A DNA stretch of 64,000 nucleotides from Opitutus sp. ER46 (GCF_003054705.1 NZ_QAYX01000020.1:372001-436000); one strand, 5' to 3'. Numbered from the stretch's first letter, positions 35,021 to 43,963 are shown. Numbers and translations: made by a program. Notes: generated by a model from the sequence alone, not told the origin.

Positions 35021-36928
35021 ATGAAATCCCTCCTCAATTTCCTGCTTCCCGCGGGCGCCGCCCTCGCGCTCCTCGGTTCGTCCGGCTGCAAACCCGCCGG
35101 CACGCCGTCCTCCGGCGCCAAGGGCGGCGCCGGTGTCGCCGCCAACTCACCCGCGGCCCGCACCTGGGTCGCCCCCGGCCAGAAGGACGAGTTCTACCTC
35201 TTCTACTCCGGCGGCCACTCCGGCCAGGTGTTCGTCGCCGGCCTGCCCTCGATGCGGCACATCACCACGATCCCGGTCTTCGGCCGGTATCCTGGCACCG
35301 GCTACGGGTACGACGAGGAGACCAAGAAGATGCTGGGCGAGTACACCTGGGGCGACGTCCATCATCCGGGCCTCTCGAAGACCAAGGGGCTGTACGACGG
35401 CCGTTGGCTGTTCGTGAATGACAACGCCAACAACCGCGTCGCGCGCATCGACCTGCGCGATTTCAAGACGCATCAGATTCTCGGCCCCATCCCGAACTCG
35501 ATGGGCAACCACGGTTCCTCCTTCATCACCGAGAACAGCGAGTACGTGCTGGTGGCGACGCGCTTCTCAGTGCCGCTGCCGAAGGGCCGTTACGCCGACC
35601 TGAACGACTACGCGAAGGAGTTCAACGGCATGGTGAGCGGCATCAAAATCGACCCGAAGTCGGGCGAGATGAGCATCGGCTGGCAGATTCTCACGCCGCC
35701 GTTTGACTGGGACCTCGGCTCCACGGGCAAGGGCCCGAGCAGCGGCTGGGCGTTCTGGACTTCGTACAACACCGAGATGGCCCATGACCAACTCGAGGCC
35801 AACGCCAGCCAGCTCGACCGCGACTACGCCGCCGTCGTTAACTGGCGCGCCGCGGAGGCCGCGGTGAAGGAGGGCAAGGCCACCATGCTCGACGGCGTGC
35901 CGGTCATCGACCCGTCGAAGGTCCCGGGCGTGCTCTATTTCCTGCCCGTGCCCAAGTCACCCCACGGCATCGACACCGATCCGTCCGGCCGCTGGATCGC
36001 CGCCTCCGGCAAGCTCCAGCCCGTGGTGTCGGTCTTCGACTTCGAGAAGATCCAGGCCGCCATCACGAAGAAGGACTTCGCCACCGACTTCCGGGGCATC
36101 CCGGTGCTAAAGTACGAATCCGTGGTCGAAGGTGAGATTCCGGTCGGCCTCGGCCCGCTGCACACGCAGTACGATGACAAGGGTTTCGCCTACACCTCGC
36201 TGTTCATCGAATCCGCCGTGGCGAAATGGAAGCTGCCGCCGTGGACGCCCGAACAGCGCGCCGACTTCAACAAGGTCGTCACCGACAAGATCCCGGTGCA
36301 CTACAACATCGGCCACCTCGTGGTGGGCGGCGGCGACACCATGCAGCCCTACGGCAAGTACCTCGTCGCCATGAACAAGATGTCGAAGGGCCGGCACATC
36401 TCAACCGGACCGTCGCAGCCCGAGTCCAGCCAGCTCATCGACATCTCCGGCGACAAGATGGAGATGGTCTACGAGGCGTTCACCGAGCCCGAGCCGCACT
36501 TTGCGCAGATCCTGAAGGTCGACGCGATCAAGCCGATCGAGGTGTACCCGAAGGCGGAGAACACCAACCCGAACGCGATCTGGGATGCGAAGGACGCCAG
36601 CGTCACGCGCAACGGCAAAGTCGTGGAGGTGAAGATGCTCGCGATCCGCAGCCACTTCGTGCCGGAACGGATCGAGGTCAACGAAGGCGACGAGCTCGTC
36701 ATCCACGTCACCAACGTCGAGCAGACGCCCGACATGATCCACGGCCTCGGCATCGTGGAGCAGAACGTCAACGTCGTCATCGATCCGGGTGAGACGAAGA
36801 CGATCCGGCTGCCGATGAAGAAGACGGGCGTGTTCCCGTTCTACTGCACGAACTTCTGTTCGGCGCTGCACCAGGAGATGCAGGGGTATCTCGCGGTGAA
36901 GCCCACCAACGTCGCGTCGGCCAAGTGA
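35021..36928 (+). CDS. nosZ: Nitrous oxide reductase, Sec-type (clade II)
   Basis: A 635-residue periplasmic copper enzyme reducing N2O to N2. The N-terminus (MKSLLNFLLPAGAALALLG) is a Sec signal, with a Cys in LGSSGCKP that may be lipidated; no twin-arginine motif is present, which marks clade II. The propeller carries the CuZ ligands, including the His pair in DVHHPG and a His in EPEPHFAQ. The C-terminal cupredoxin has the CuA cluster in YCTNFCSALHQEM. GLGPLHTQYDDKG and YNIGHLVVGGGDT are typical blocks. Followed by nosB, nosD, nosF and nosY without gaps. Length matches clade II enzymes. This gene gives the organism the terminal step of denitrification; no nir or nor genes are in this window. 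Confidence 0.96.
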   Translation: MKSLLNFLLPAGAALALLGSSGCKPAGTPSSGAKGGAGVAANSPAARTWVAPGQKDEFYLFYSGGHSGQVFVAGLPSMRHITTIPVFGRYPGTGYGYDEETKKMLGEYTWGDVHHPGLSKTKGLYDGRWLFVNDNANNRVARIDLRDFKTHQILGPIPNSMGNHGSSFITENSEYVLVATRFSVPLPKGRYADLNDYAKEFNGMVSGIKIDPKSGEMSIGWQILTPPFDWDLGSTGKGPSSGWAFWTSYNTEMAHDQLEANASQLDRDYAAVVNWRAAEAAVKEGKATMLDGVPVIDPSKVPGVLYFLPVPKSPHGIDTDPSGRWIAASGKLQPVVSVFDFEKIQAAITKKDFATDFRGIPVLKYESVVEGEIPVGLGPLHTQYDDKGFAYTSLFIESAVAKWKLPPWTPEQRADFNKVVTDKIPVHYNIGHLVVGGGDTMQPYGKYLVAMNKMSKGRHISTGPSQPESSQLIDISGDKMEMVYEAFTEPEPHFAQILKVDAIKPIEVYPKAENTNPNAIWDAKDASVTRNGKVVEVKMLAIRSHFVPERIEVNEGDELVIHVTNVEQTPDMIHGLGIVEQNVNVVIDPGETKTIRLPMKKTGVFPFYCTNFCSALHQEMQGYLAVKPTNVASAK

Positions 36929-37614
36929 ACTCGACTTCCGCCACCGTTCCCTCCGCGGGCCTCCCGGCCCGCGGGGGGCCGTCCCGCACGGATCGTTGGC
37001 GGGAGTTCTTCCGCCGGGAACACCTGTTCCTCCGCCGGCCGCTGAACCTGCGCTCCCGCGCCTTCATGCTCCTGGCGGCGCTCGCCGTCACGGCGGCGGT
37101 GTTCTTCCCCCTGTGGCAGATCCGGCTCGTTGCGCCGCAGTACCAGGAGGGCCTGGAGCTCGACATCTACGCCTACCGGCTGGTGGGCGGGAATGGCGGG
37201 CAGGACCTGAACGAGATCAACACGCTGAACCACTACATCGGCATGCACCACCTGGAGCAGGCGGACTTCGTGGAGATGAAGTGGCTGCCCTTCGCCTTCG
37301 GCATCTTCGCCCTGCTGGCGCTGCGTTCCGCGGTGCTGGGACGCATGGCCAGCCTGATCGATCTCGGCGTGCTGTTCCTGTACTTCGGCGGCTTCTCGCT
37401 CGGGAACTTCGCGTATCGGCTGTACAGTTACGGGCATAATCTCGACCCGAAGGCACCGATGCACATCGAGCCGTTCACGCCGGTGCTGATCGGCAGCCAG
37501 AAGCTCGCGAATTTCGTCCAGTCCAGCCTGCCGCAATCCGGCACGCTCCTGCTGGCCTTGTTCCCCGTCTGCATCGCGGCCGCCATGTGGTGCTCGCGCC
37601 GGGAGGAGCCGTGA
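36925..37614 (+). CDS. nosB: NosB-like integral membrane protein
   Basis: A 229-residue membrane protein with four predicted helices (about 47-66, 112-131, 137-162, 205-222). It begins with GTG overlapping the nosZ stop codon by four bases. Between nosZ and nosD, this is the position held by nosB, an integral membrane protein typical of clade II nos clusters. The periplasmic part between helices 1 and 2 (INTLNHYIGMHHLEQADF) contains several His and Asp residues. Its role is not known in detail; it is thought to take part in electron transfer or NosZ maturation. Confidence 0.8.
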   Translation: MNSTSATVPSAGLPARGGPSRTDRWREFFRREHLFLRRPLNLRSRAFMLLAALAVTAAVFFPLWQIRLVAPQYQEGLELDIYAYRLVGGNGGQDLNEINTLNHYIGMHHLEQADFVEMKWLPFAFGIFALLALRSAVLGRMASLIDLGVLFLYFGGFSLGNFAYRLYSYGHNLDPKAPMHIEPFTPVLIGSQKLANFVQSSLPQSGTLLLALFPVCIAAAMWCSRREEP

Positions 37615-38912
37615 AGCGGCTCGCCCTCATCGCCCTGGCCGGGCTCGCGCTGGGGGGCGGCCGGCTGGCCGCCGCCCCGGGCGACGAGCTGCGCGCGCGG
37701 CTCGCGGCGGCGCCCGCCGGTGCCACTGTCCACGTCGCGCCGGGGCGCTACGAGGGGCACTTCATTCTGGCCCGCCCGGTGCACCTGCTCGGCGAACCGG
37801 GAGCGGTCCTCGCCGGCGACCGCACCGGCGTGGTGGTCGCCATCCGGGCCGACGACGTGGAACTCGCCGGCTTCACGATCCGCGGCTCCGGCCGCGATCT
37901 CTCGGCCGACGACGCCGGCGTCCACGTGACCGGCGCCCGCGCCGTGATCCGTGACAACCGGCTCGTCGACATCCTGCACGGCATCTACGTCCGCAAGGCG
38001 AACGATGCCCGGATCACCGGCAACACCATCGTCGGCGACGGCGCGACCGGGGATGACGCCATCGCCGATCCCACCCAGCACGGGCTGAAGGCCGGCGACG
38101 CGGCCAATGGCGAGTTGTGCGGCCCCCCCGCCGGCATCGACCGCCGCGGCAACGGCATTCATTTGTGGAACTCCTCGGGCCACCTCATCGTGGGGAACAC
38201 GATCAGCGGCACGCGCGATGGTGTGTACTTCTCGTTCGCCAGCCACACCCACGTCCGCGCCAATCACATTCGGCAGGTGCGGTACGGGCTGCACTACATG
38301 TATTCGGACGACAATACGTTCGAGGAGAACGAGTTTTCCGAGAACGCCGCGGGCGCCGCCCTGATGTTCTCCCGGCGCTTGGTGCTCCGGGCCAACCGCT
38401 TCCTCAGCAATCGCAGCCAGCGCGCCTACGGCCTGCTGCTGCAGGGCATCGATGACACGCGCATCGAGGACAACGTGATCTCCGGCAACACCCTCGGGCT
38501 CTTCGCCGAGAATGGGAACGGCAACACCTTCCGCGGGAACCGCATCACGGCAAACTACGTCGGTCTCCGCGTGAGCGACAGCACCGCGACGAGCAGCTTT
38601 TTCGAAAACACCTTCGCCGGGAATATCCACCCCGTGGAGACGACCGGCGAAAATGGCGCCAACCTGTGGGCCGTCGCCGGACGCGGCAACCATTGGGATG
38701 GCGCCGAGACGCTCGACCTCAACCACGACGGCGTCGCCGACATCCCACATTTCGAGCCGGACCTCTTCGGCACCTCCCGACGGGCGTTTCCGGCCATCGG
38801 GCTGTTGTCCACCAGCCCCGGCGAGCGGCTGCTGCGATGGATTCAGAGCCGCCTCGCGCTGCCCGGTCTTCCCGGGATCGCCGACCCAAAACCGCTCACC
38901 CACCCGCGATGA
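37611..38912 (+). CDS. nosD: NosD copper-processing periplasmic protein
   Basis: A 433-residue protein with a signal peptide (about 1-20) and a right-handed beta-helix of carbohydrate-binding/CASH repeats (GIYVRKANDARITGNTI, GVYFSFASHTHVRANHI, GLHYMYSDDNTFEENEF, GLLLQGIDDTRIEDNVI). NosD supplies copper or sulfur cofactor assembly to NosZ together with the NosFY transporter. GTG start at 37611 is preceded by GGGAGGAG and overlaps the nosB stop codon, so it is clear; an upstream GTG in the same frame is less likely. Confidence 0.92.
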   Translation: MKRLALIALAGLALGGGRLAAAPGDELRARLAAAPAGATVHVAPGRYEGHFILARPVHLLGEPGAVLAGDRTGVVVAIRADDVELAGFTIRGSGRDLSADDAGVHVTGARAVIRDNRLVDILHGIYVRKANDARITGNTIVGDGATGDDAIADPTQHGLKAGDAANGELCGPPAGIDRRGNGIHLWNSSGHLIVGNTISGTRDGVYFSFASHTHVRANHIRQVRYGLHYMYSDDNTFEENEFSENAAGAALMFSRRLVLRANRFLSNRSQRAYGLLLQGIDDTRIEDNVISGNTLGLFAENGNGNTFRGNRITANYVGLRVSDSTATSSFFENTFAGNIHPVETTGENGANLWAVAGRGNHWDGAETLDLNHDGVADIPHFEPDLFGTSRRAFPAIGLLSTSPGERLLRWIQSRLALPGLPGIADPKPLTHPR

Positions 38913-39622
38913 TCCTCACGCGCGCCCTCACCAAACGCTTTGGCGCCCGGCAGGTGCTCACCGGTCTCGACCTCACCGTGGAACCCGGGAGCGTGACGCT
39001 GATGATCGGAGCCAACGGCGCCGGCAAGACGACCACGATGCGGCTCCTGGCGGGCCTGGCCGAAGCGGACTCCGGCGACGTGGTCATTGCCGGCCACGAC
39101 CTGCGGACCGCGCGCCGCGCCGCCCTCGCCTCACTTTCCTTTCTGCCGCAGGCGCCCCGCTTCCACCCGCGGCTCACCACCGAACAGGTGCTGGCGTTCC
39201 ACGCGCAGCTCCGGGGTCGCGAGCGCACGGAGGTGCCGGGCGCACTGGAACGCTGGGGGCTCCTCGACAGCGCCCGCACGCCCACGGGCAAACTCTCCGG
39301 TGGACTGCGCCAACGCCTCGCCCTCGCCATCTTCGAACTCGCCGACACTCCCGTCCGGCTTCTCGACGAGCCCGGCCTGAGTCTCGACCCGGAGTGGCGC
39401 GAACGACTGCAGAGCTTCCTGCTCGCCGAGGCCCGCCGGGGCGGCACGGTCCTCGTGGCCACGCACCTGCTCGGGGAATGGGAGGACCGCGCCTCCCGCT
39501 GCATCCTCGTCGAGCATGGCCGCTGCCGCGGCGACATTTCGCCCGAGCGCCTGCGCGACACCTTTCTCGGCGTGGAGCGCTTTCCCGGTCTGCCCCGCGA
39601 ACCCTTCGCCGCCTGCGGCTGA
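38909..39622 (+). CDS. nosF: NosF ABC transporter ATP-binding protein
   Basis: A 237-residue ABC ATPase. Walker A GANGAGKTT, Q-loop FLPQAPRF, signature LSGGLRQRLALA, Walker B VRLLDEPGLSLDP and switch His in VATHLLGEW. Partner of NosY; together they export a still unidentified (probably sulfur-containing) species needed for the CuZ cluster of NosZ. ATG overlaps the nosD stop codon (ATGA). Confidence 0.93.
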   Translation: MILTRALTKRFGARQVLTGLDLTVEPGSVTLMIGANGAGKTTTMRLLAGLAEADSGDVVIAGHDLRTARRAALASLSFLPQAPRFHPRLTTEQVLAFHAQLRGRERTEVPGALERWGLLDSARTPTGKLSGGLRQRLALAIFELADTPVRLLDEPGLSLDPEWRERLQSFLLAEARRGGTVLVATHLLGEWEDRASRCILVEHGRCRGDISPERLRDTFLGVERFPGLPREPFAACG

Positions 39623-39630
39623 TTTGCCCC

Positions 39631-40437
39631 ATGAGCCCTCACGCCACTCCCTCCCTGGGCATCGTGCTGCGCGCCGCGGCGGGCCGCGAGTTCCTCAGCC
39701 ACCGGCTGAATCGCTTCCTCCACGCGCATCTCGCACTGGTCCTGCTCGCGGGCTTCCTGCCGCTGCTGACCTCGGGCGATGCCTTCGCTCGCGGCGCCAC
39801 CTGGTGGCTGCTCCACGCCGTGCTCTACGCGGTGTCGCTGTCGTCCCTCCTGCTCGGGCTGAGTTCCGCGCACGCCGAGGTCGACGAGTTCACCTGGCTC
39901 CTCGGCCAACCGGCGGGGATCGGTCCGTGGCTCGCCGGCAAGGCGGCCGCGCTCGCCGCGCTCGCCGGCGGCTCGGCGTTGCTCCTGGTCGTGCCCACGG
40001 CGGTTGCCGGCGGCTCGAGTCCCGGGCTGCTGCTGGTCGGCAGCGGCGCGGCGGGCCTGAGCGTCGTCTGCGCCCTCGCCGGCCTGGCGATCGGCTTCTG
40101 GGTCCGCGACAGCGTGCGCGGCCTGATCGCCGCGTTGGCCGTGTGGTTCGTGGCGCTCTTCGGCACCGACCTGCTGCTGCTTGGCACCTCCGGCTGCGAG
40201 TGGGCGCAACAGCATCCCGACTGGTGGGTCACGCCGCTCATGGCCAACCCGCTCGACGCCTTCCGCGTCACCGTGCTGTTCGCGGTGGAACGCGCGGCGT
40301 TCACCGGTTTTGCCACCGGCCAGCTCACCGGCTGGTGGATCAGCCATGCCACGTTCTGGCTCGCCGGCCTGCTCGCCGGCTGGACCGCGATCACCGCGAC
40401 CCTGGCGTGGCTCGGGGCCCGCCGGCGCTGCGATTGA
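39631..40437 (+). CDS. nosY: NosY ABC transporter permease
   Basis: A 268-residue ABC-2-type permease with about six helices (for example HLALVLLAGFLPLL, WLLHAVLYAVSLSSLLLGL, LIAALAVWFVALFGTDLLLL). It ends with an Arg-rich tail. It has the NosY position directly after nosF (8-nt gap) and the ABC-2 family pattern (VDEFTWLLGQPAGIGPWLAGK, LMANPLDAFRVTVLF). It is the last gene of the nos operon and converges on dnaX. Confidence 0.9.
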   Translation: MSPHATPSLGIVLRAAAGREFLSHRLNRFLHAHLALVLLAGFLPLLTSGDAFARGATWWLLHAVLYAVSLSSLLLGLSSAHAEVDEFTWLLGQPAGIGPWLAGKAAALAALAGGSALLLVVPTAVAGGSSPGLLLVGSGAAGLSVVCALAGLAIGFWVRDSVRGLIAALAVWFVALFGTDLLLLGTSGCEWAQQHPDWWVTPLMANPLDAFRVTVLFAVERAAFTGFATGQLTGWWISHATFWLAGLLAGWTAITATLAWLGARRRCD

Positions 40438-40464
40438 GCTGCCGGCTTCCGGCCGCGCGCGGCG

Positions 40465-42128
40465 CTATTTCGCCTTCAGCAGCGCCTTCTTCGGAATGCG
40501 CTTCACGCTGACGAACCGCGCCCGGAAGAGGTCCTCGAGCACGTCGCGCACGTTGGGCGGAATCCGCGCCACGAGTTCATCCAGCTTCGGCAGCGCCTTC
40601 GAATCCACTTCCTCCACCGGCTCGGTCGCCGCGGCGGGCGAGGAGACCGGTTCGCCGCGGGCGCGCGCTTCGGCCAGAAACTCGGATTCCGCCGCGTCGT
40701 CCACCACCGGGGCGCCATCCTCCAGCGTCGGCGGAATCGCCAGCGTTGCGTCGTCCTCGGGCTCGGCGGAATCCTCCGCCGGCGCGACGGCCAGTCCGAC
40801 CGGACTGGTCTCGTGGGGACTGCGCGGCACGGCCGGGCCCGAAGCGGCAGCCGTGGACGGAAGGCGGCTGAGGTACGGAGCCGGCGAACTGGCCAGCGCC
40901 GGGCGGGGAGCGACGATCGCGTGCTCGGCCCCCAACTCGCGCAGCGTGGCGGTCAGCCGCGCCTCAAGCTGGTCAATCAGCCCTTTTTTTTTTCGTCGGC
41001 CGCCGCGGCCGGAGTCTCGTCGGCCAGCGCGGTCAGCTCCTTGATCAGGCTGTCGATGGCGCGCGCCCGGCTGGCCTCGACGGCCTTCAGGAGCGTCACC
41101 TCGAAATTGATCTTCTCCGCCAGGCCGAGCTTCACGTTGCCTTCGCCCTCGCGCAGGGCGTCGAGCATGCGTGTGAGCTGTTCGGTGGTCATCGTGACGC
41201 CGCCGAGCTGGTCGGTCTTGCCGCCCTTGGCGATGGCGTCGAGGACCGCGCCGCGCACCAGCGCCTGCAGGTCGATCAACAGGCGGACGAGATCGCGGCC
41301 GGCCGCGTCGCATTCGTCGACGACCGCGATGATCTGCTTGTGGTCGGCCGCCGCCAGCGCGGAGGCGAGCACCTTGATCTTTTCGGCGGCCACCAGGCCG
41401 TACACGTCCAGGACGTCCGGCTCGGATATCTCCGCGCCGCAAAACGAGATCATCTGGTCGAAGATCGACTGCGCGTCGCGCATGCCGCCGTCGGCCAGGC
41501 GCGCGATGCAGGCCAGGGCCTCGTCGCTCACCGTGATCTTCTCGTCGACCGCGATCTTCTTCAGGCGCTCGATGATGAGCGGTTCCGGGATCGGCTTGAG
41601 ATCGAAGCGCTGGCAGCGCGACACAATCGTCGGCAGCACCTTCTGCGGATCGGTCGTCGCGAAGACGAACTTCACGTGCGCCGGCGGCTCCTCGAGGGTC
41701 TTCAGCAGCGCGTTGAACGCCGCCGCCGAGAGCATGTGCACCTCGTCGATGATGTAGATCTTGTACTTACCCTGCGCGGGTGCGTAACGGACGGTCTCGC
41801 GCAGGTCGCGGACCTGGTCGACGCCGTTGTTGGAGGCACCGTCGATCTCCACCACGTCGAGGTGCGAGCCCTCGGCGATCGCCTTGCAGGCGGGATCATT
41901 GGGATCGAAGTCCGCCTTCGGCCCATCGGTGCAATTCAGGGCTTTGGCAAAAATGCGGGCGGTCGAGGTCTTGCCCGTGCCCCGGGGGCCGACAAACAGG
42001 TAGGCATGGGCGATGCGGCCGCGGCTGATGGCGTTCTTCAGCGTGCGCACCACGTGGTCCTGGCCCACGACGTCGTCGAAGGTCTGAGGCCGCCACTTCC
42101 GGGCAATGACTTGGTAGGTGGAGGACAA
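40465..42128 (-). CDS. dnaX: DNA polymerase III tau subunit (via -1 frame slip)
   Basis: The full-length product needs a one-base backward shift at the A10 run (40984-40993), giving about 554 residues. The shared N-terminal part has the AAA+ clamp-loader fold (see gamma form). After the slip the frame runs [17 protein letters not shown], then a low-complexity Ala/Pro/Glu linker, and ends with a basic tail [19 protein letters not shown], which is expected to bind the polymerase alpha subunit and helicase as tau domains IV-V do. The start could be TTG 42128 (residues [16 protein letters not shown], the family norm) or TTG 42158; no good Shine-Dalgarno is visible for either. Confidence 0.85.
40977..40994 (-). 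promoter_or_regulatory. dnaX frameshift site (A10 slippery run)
   Basis: The minus-strand codons read GAA AAA AAA AAG GGC TGA. They contain the E. coli-type heptamer A AAA AAG and the stop codon two codons later. A slip of -1 enters a frame that is open for 172 more codons. The ten-A run also allows transcriptional slippage, as described for Thermus dnaX. A GCGG-CTGA-CCGC mini-hairpin lies about 20 nt downstream. Confidence 0.7.
40977..42128 (-). CDS. dnaX: DNA polymerase III gamma subunit (unshifted dnaX product)
   Basis: The in-frame reading of dnaX stops right after the poly-Lys codons and Gly, giving about 383 residues: the ATPase clamp-loader core. Walker [13 protein letters not shown], the zinc-type region with [20 protein letters not shown], Walker [11 protein letters not shown], sensor 1 [11 protein letters not shown] and the trimerisation domain end before the run. 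This short form matches the gamma product of E. coli dnaX, made when translation does not slip. It contributes to sliding-clamp loading on DNA. See the slippery-site feature. Confidence 0.85.
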   Translation of the reverse strand: MSSTYQVIARKWRPQTFDDVVGQDHVVRTLKNAISRGRIAHAYLFVGPRGTGKTSTARIFAKALNCTDGPKADFDPNDPACKAIAEGSHLDVVEIDGASNNGVDQVRDLRETVRYAPAQGKYKIYIIDEVHMLSAAAFNALLKTLEEPPAHVKFVFATTDPQKVLPTIVSRCQRFDLKPIPEPLIIERLKKIAVDEKITVSDEALACIARLADGGMRDAQSIFDQMISFCGAEISEPDVLDVYGLVAAEKIKVLASALAAADHKQIIAVVDECDAAGRDLVRLLIDLQALVRGAVLDAIAKGGKTDQLGGVTMTTEQLTRMLDALREGEGNVKLGLAEKINFEVTLLKAVEASRARAIDSLIKELTALADETPAAAADEKKKG

Positions 42129-42248
42129 AGCGCGACGAACGTTGGCGGGCGCGTCCAAAGTTGAAAGTTGAAAGTTTCAGGACCGCACAAATTCAGCGGG
42201 CGTCGCCGTTGATCCCCGTCCGCGCCCCGGCTTCAGGACAAAAAAAGT

Positions 42249-42344
42249 GGCCAGGCACTCCACGGCACTGGGAGAACGTCGCTACCGTTGCTACCTTCCG
42301 GTCCTGGCGGAGTTCACGCGTCTGCCCATGCATGGCACCTGGCC
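42249..42344 (-). ncRNA. ffs: Signal recognition particle RNA (4.5S, bacterial small type)
   Basis: On the minus strand the core AACTCCGCCAGGACCGGAAG then GTAGCAACGGTAGCGA carries the universally conserved GGAAG and GTAGCA loops of SRP domain IV (compare E. coli GTCCGGAAGGAAGCAG). The ends pair (GGCCAGG with CCTGGCC), and a T7 tract follows the 3' end as terminator. The RNA scaffolds Ffh for membrane-protein targeting. It lies about 120 nt upstream of dnaX on the same strand, a neighbourhood also seen in Bacillus. Confidence 0.85.
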
Positions 42345-42403
42345 GAGGCGGACCATGCGCGAGGTCCCGCCGCACGCAAGGCCTAATCTCACTCTCTTCC
42401 GCC

Positions 42404-43060
42404 TCAGGCGGAAGGCGTGCCGGTGGGCACCGCGGGACTGCTGGCGGCGGGCGCGGATTCGACCGGGGCGGGCGGCGTTTCCGCCGGCGTAGACTTCTTC
42501 GCGCCCGGCTTCTTGGGCAGTTCGGCTTTCCGGGAATCGCGCTGCGACTGCTCCATTTTCTGGATGGTTTCGCGCTGGCGCTCCTCCAGCCGGTTGAGCT
42601 TCTCGAGCTGCGCCGGCGTGAGCTCCTTGGCGATGTCCTGCTGCAGCCGCTGCAAGACGATCGCGGTTTCACGGAAGGTGTTCTGCTGGATCCGGCGGTA
42701 GTCGTCGGTCGCGCGCCGGATCAGCGGCATGACGCGATCCTTTTGCTCCAGAGTGAGGTCGAGCCGCTCGGCATAGCGGCGCATGACCTGCGTCGCCTGC
42801 CAGGTCTGCGGGATTTGCAGCATTGAGTTCTTGAGCGAACTGGCGGCGGCGGACGGCGGTGGCAGCTTGACCGAGGGCGCCACGGGCGTCGCGGGGGCCG
42901 TCACCGCAGTATTCGGACCGGAAACGACGGCCGGCGGGGTCGCCGCGGGGAGGATCGACATCCACCGCATGCCCATGCCGAGGGAAAAGAAGCCGCCAAA
43001 AACCGCCCCGGCGATGAACACGCCGAGAAACGCCACGATGACTTTCCAGGGTTTTTCCAT
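42404..43060 (-). CDS. Membrane-anchored CpxP/Spy-like periplasmic protein
   Basis: A 218-residue protein with one N-terminal membrane anchor (VIVAFLGVFIAGAVFGGFFSL). The periplasmic domain (about 80-170) is helical and has Spy/CpxP-type LTxxQ repeats: LDLTLEQKDRVMPLIRRATDDYRRIQ and LTPAQLEKLNRLEERQRE (quoted as LDLTLEQKDRVMPLIRRA and LTPAQLEKLNRLEERQ). A Pro/Ala-rich, Lys-rich tail follows. Such proteins sense or buffer metal or envelope stress. It is the third gene of the ECF sigma operon, one base after the preceding gene, so it is probably part of the signal path. Confidence 0.75.
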   Translation of the reverse strand: MEKPWKVIVAFLGVFIAGAVFGGFFSLGMGMRWMSILPAATPPAVVSGPNTAVTAPATPVAPSVKLPPPSAAASSLKNSMLQIPQTWQATQVMRRYAERLDLTLEQKDRVMPLIRRATDDYRRIQQNTFRETAIVLQRLQQDIAKELTPAQLEKLNRLEERQRETIQKMEQSQRDSRKAELPKKPGAKKSTPAETPPAPVESAPAASSPAVPTGTPSA

Positions 43061-43061
43061 G

Positions 43062-43373
43062 CTAGGCGTCGAGCAACACCGCCATGGGATCCTCGACCGT
43101 GGCCGCGGTGGCGGAAAGGTCGTTCACCACGGGGTCGGAGCGGAAGGCGAAGGTGTTGACGGCCACACTCGCGATCGCGAGGAGGCAGGCCACGCCGACG
43201 GCGCGAAACGCGAAACGCTCGAGCAGCGAGGCGCGCAGGCGCGGCGCGGCCATCGCGATGGCGGCCACGCGGGTCGCGAAGCCATACGGAGCCGAGAGAT
43301 CACGTTCGTCCCGGCCGGCGCGGGCGGTCGCCGCGAGCCGGAACCAAGCCTGGCGAAAGTCGTGCGGGTTCAT
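43062..43373 (-). CDS. Short single-pass membrane protein, candidate anti-sigma factor
   Basis: A 103-residue protein with a cytoplasmic N-terminal part of about 57 residues, one membrane helix (AVGVACLLAIASVAVNTF) and a short periplasmic tail of about 25 residues. Its ATG overlaps the stop codon of the upstream sigma factor (ATGA), the usual arrangement for a membrane anti-sigma factor. It lacks the zinc-type HxxxCxxC motif, so family assignment is by position only. No close family is recognised. Confidence 0.6.
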   Translation of the reverse strand: MNPHDFRQAWFRLAATARAGRDERDLSAPYGFATRVAAIAMAAPRLRASLLERFAFRAVGVACLLAIASVAVNTFAFRSDPVVNDLSATAATVEDPMAVLLDA

Positions 43374-43963
43374 GAACGTTCCTTTCTTTGTAGTTCCTGG
43401 AAAAGCTTCTGCAACTTTCGTCTGGCCCGGAAGGCCCGGACCTTGATGAGCGACTGATTCCAGCCGGTCAGGTCCGCGATCTCCGCGATCGTCTTTTGTT
43501 CGAGGTCGAGCAGGCGCAGCACGAGCTGATCGTCGGGCTTGAGCTGGGCGAGGAGCTTGTGGACGAGTTCCTGCGCCGCCATCGCGTCGTTGGCCGCCAC
43601 TTCATTCTCATTCGTCAGCACGGCGTCGAGCACCTCGGTCTCCTGCTCCGAAAGATCGGCCCACCGAAACTCCGGCCGGCGGCGCTGCGCGCGCAGATGA
43701 TCGATGCAGGTCGTCACGGCAATGCGTGACACCCAATGCGGAAACGGCACCGCGCCCTGGTACTGTTCGAGGCGGGTGAACATCTTTAGAAACACCTCCT
43801 GCGCGAGGTCCTCCTCCGGCACGCGTCGCGGCAGATGCGAACGTACGATGCGAATGACGAGCGGATAGAGGTGCTCGACCAGCTCCCGCGCCGCTGCCTG
43901 GTCGCGCTGCCGCACCAGCTGCAGGCACCCAGCCAGATCAAATGGCGTGGCGTCGTCGGGCAT
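43370..43963 (-). CDS. ECF-type RNA polymerase sigma factor
   Basis: A 197-residue group 4 sigma factor. Region 2 has LVIRIVRSHLPRRVPEEDLAQEVFLKMF and PFPHWVSRIAVTTCIDHLRAQ (quoted in part); region 4 has LKPDDQLVLRLLDLEQKTIAEIADLTGWNQSLIKVRAFRARRKL, whose helix-turn-helix is AEIADLTGWNQSLIKVRAFR. It directs RNA polymerase to a dedicated regulon. First gene of a tight three-gene operon with a membrane partner and a CpxP-like protein, suggesting an envelope-stress response. Target promoters are not evident. Confidence 0.93.
   Translation of the reverse strand: MPDDATPFDLAGCLQLVRQRDQAAARELVEHLYPLVIRIVRSHLPRRVPEEDLAQEVFLKMFTRLEQYQGAVPFPHWVSRIAVTTCIDHLRAQRRRPEFRWADLSEQETEVLDAVLTNENEVAANDAMAAQELVHKLLAQLKPDDQLVLRLLDLEQKTIAEIADLTGWNQSLIKVRAFRARRKLQKLFQELQRKERS

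Noticed and set aside
42247-42492. A plus-strand ORF across the SRP RNA gene
   Set aside because: The conserved SRP core and T-tract on the minus strand explain the sequence; the ORF has no protein features.
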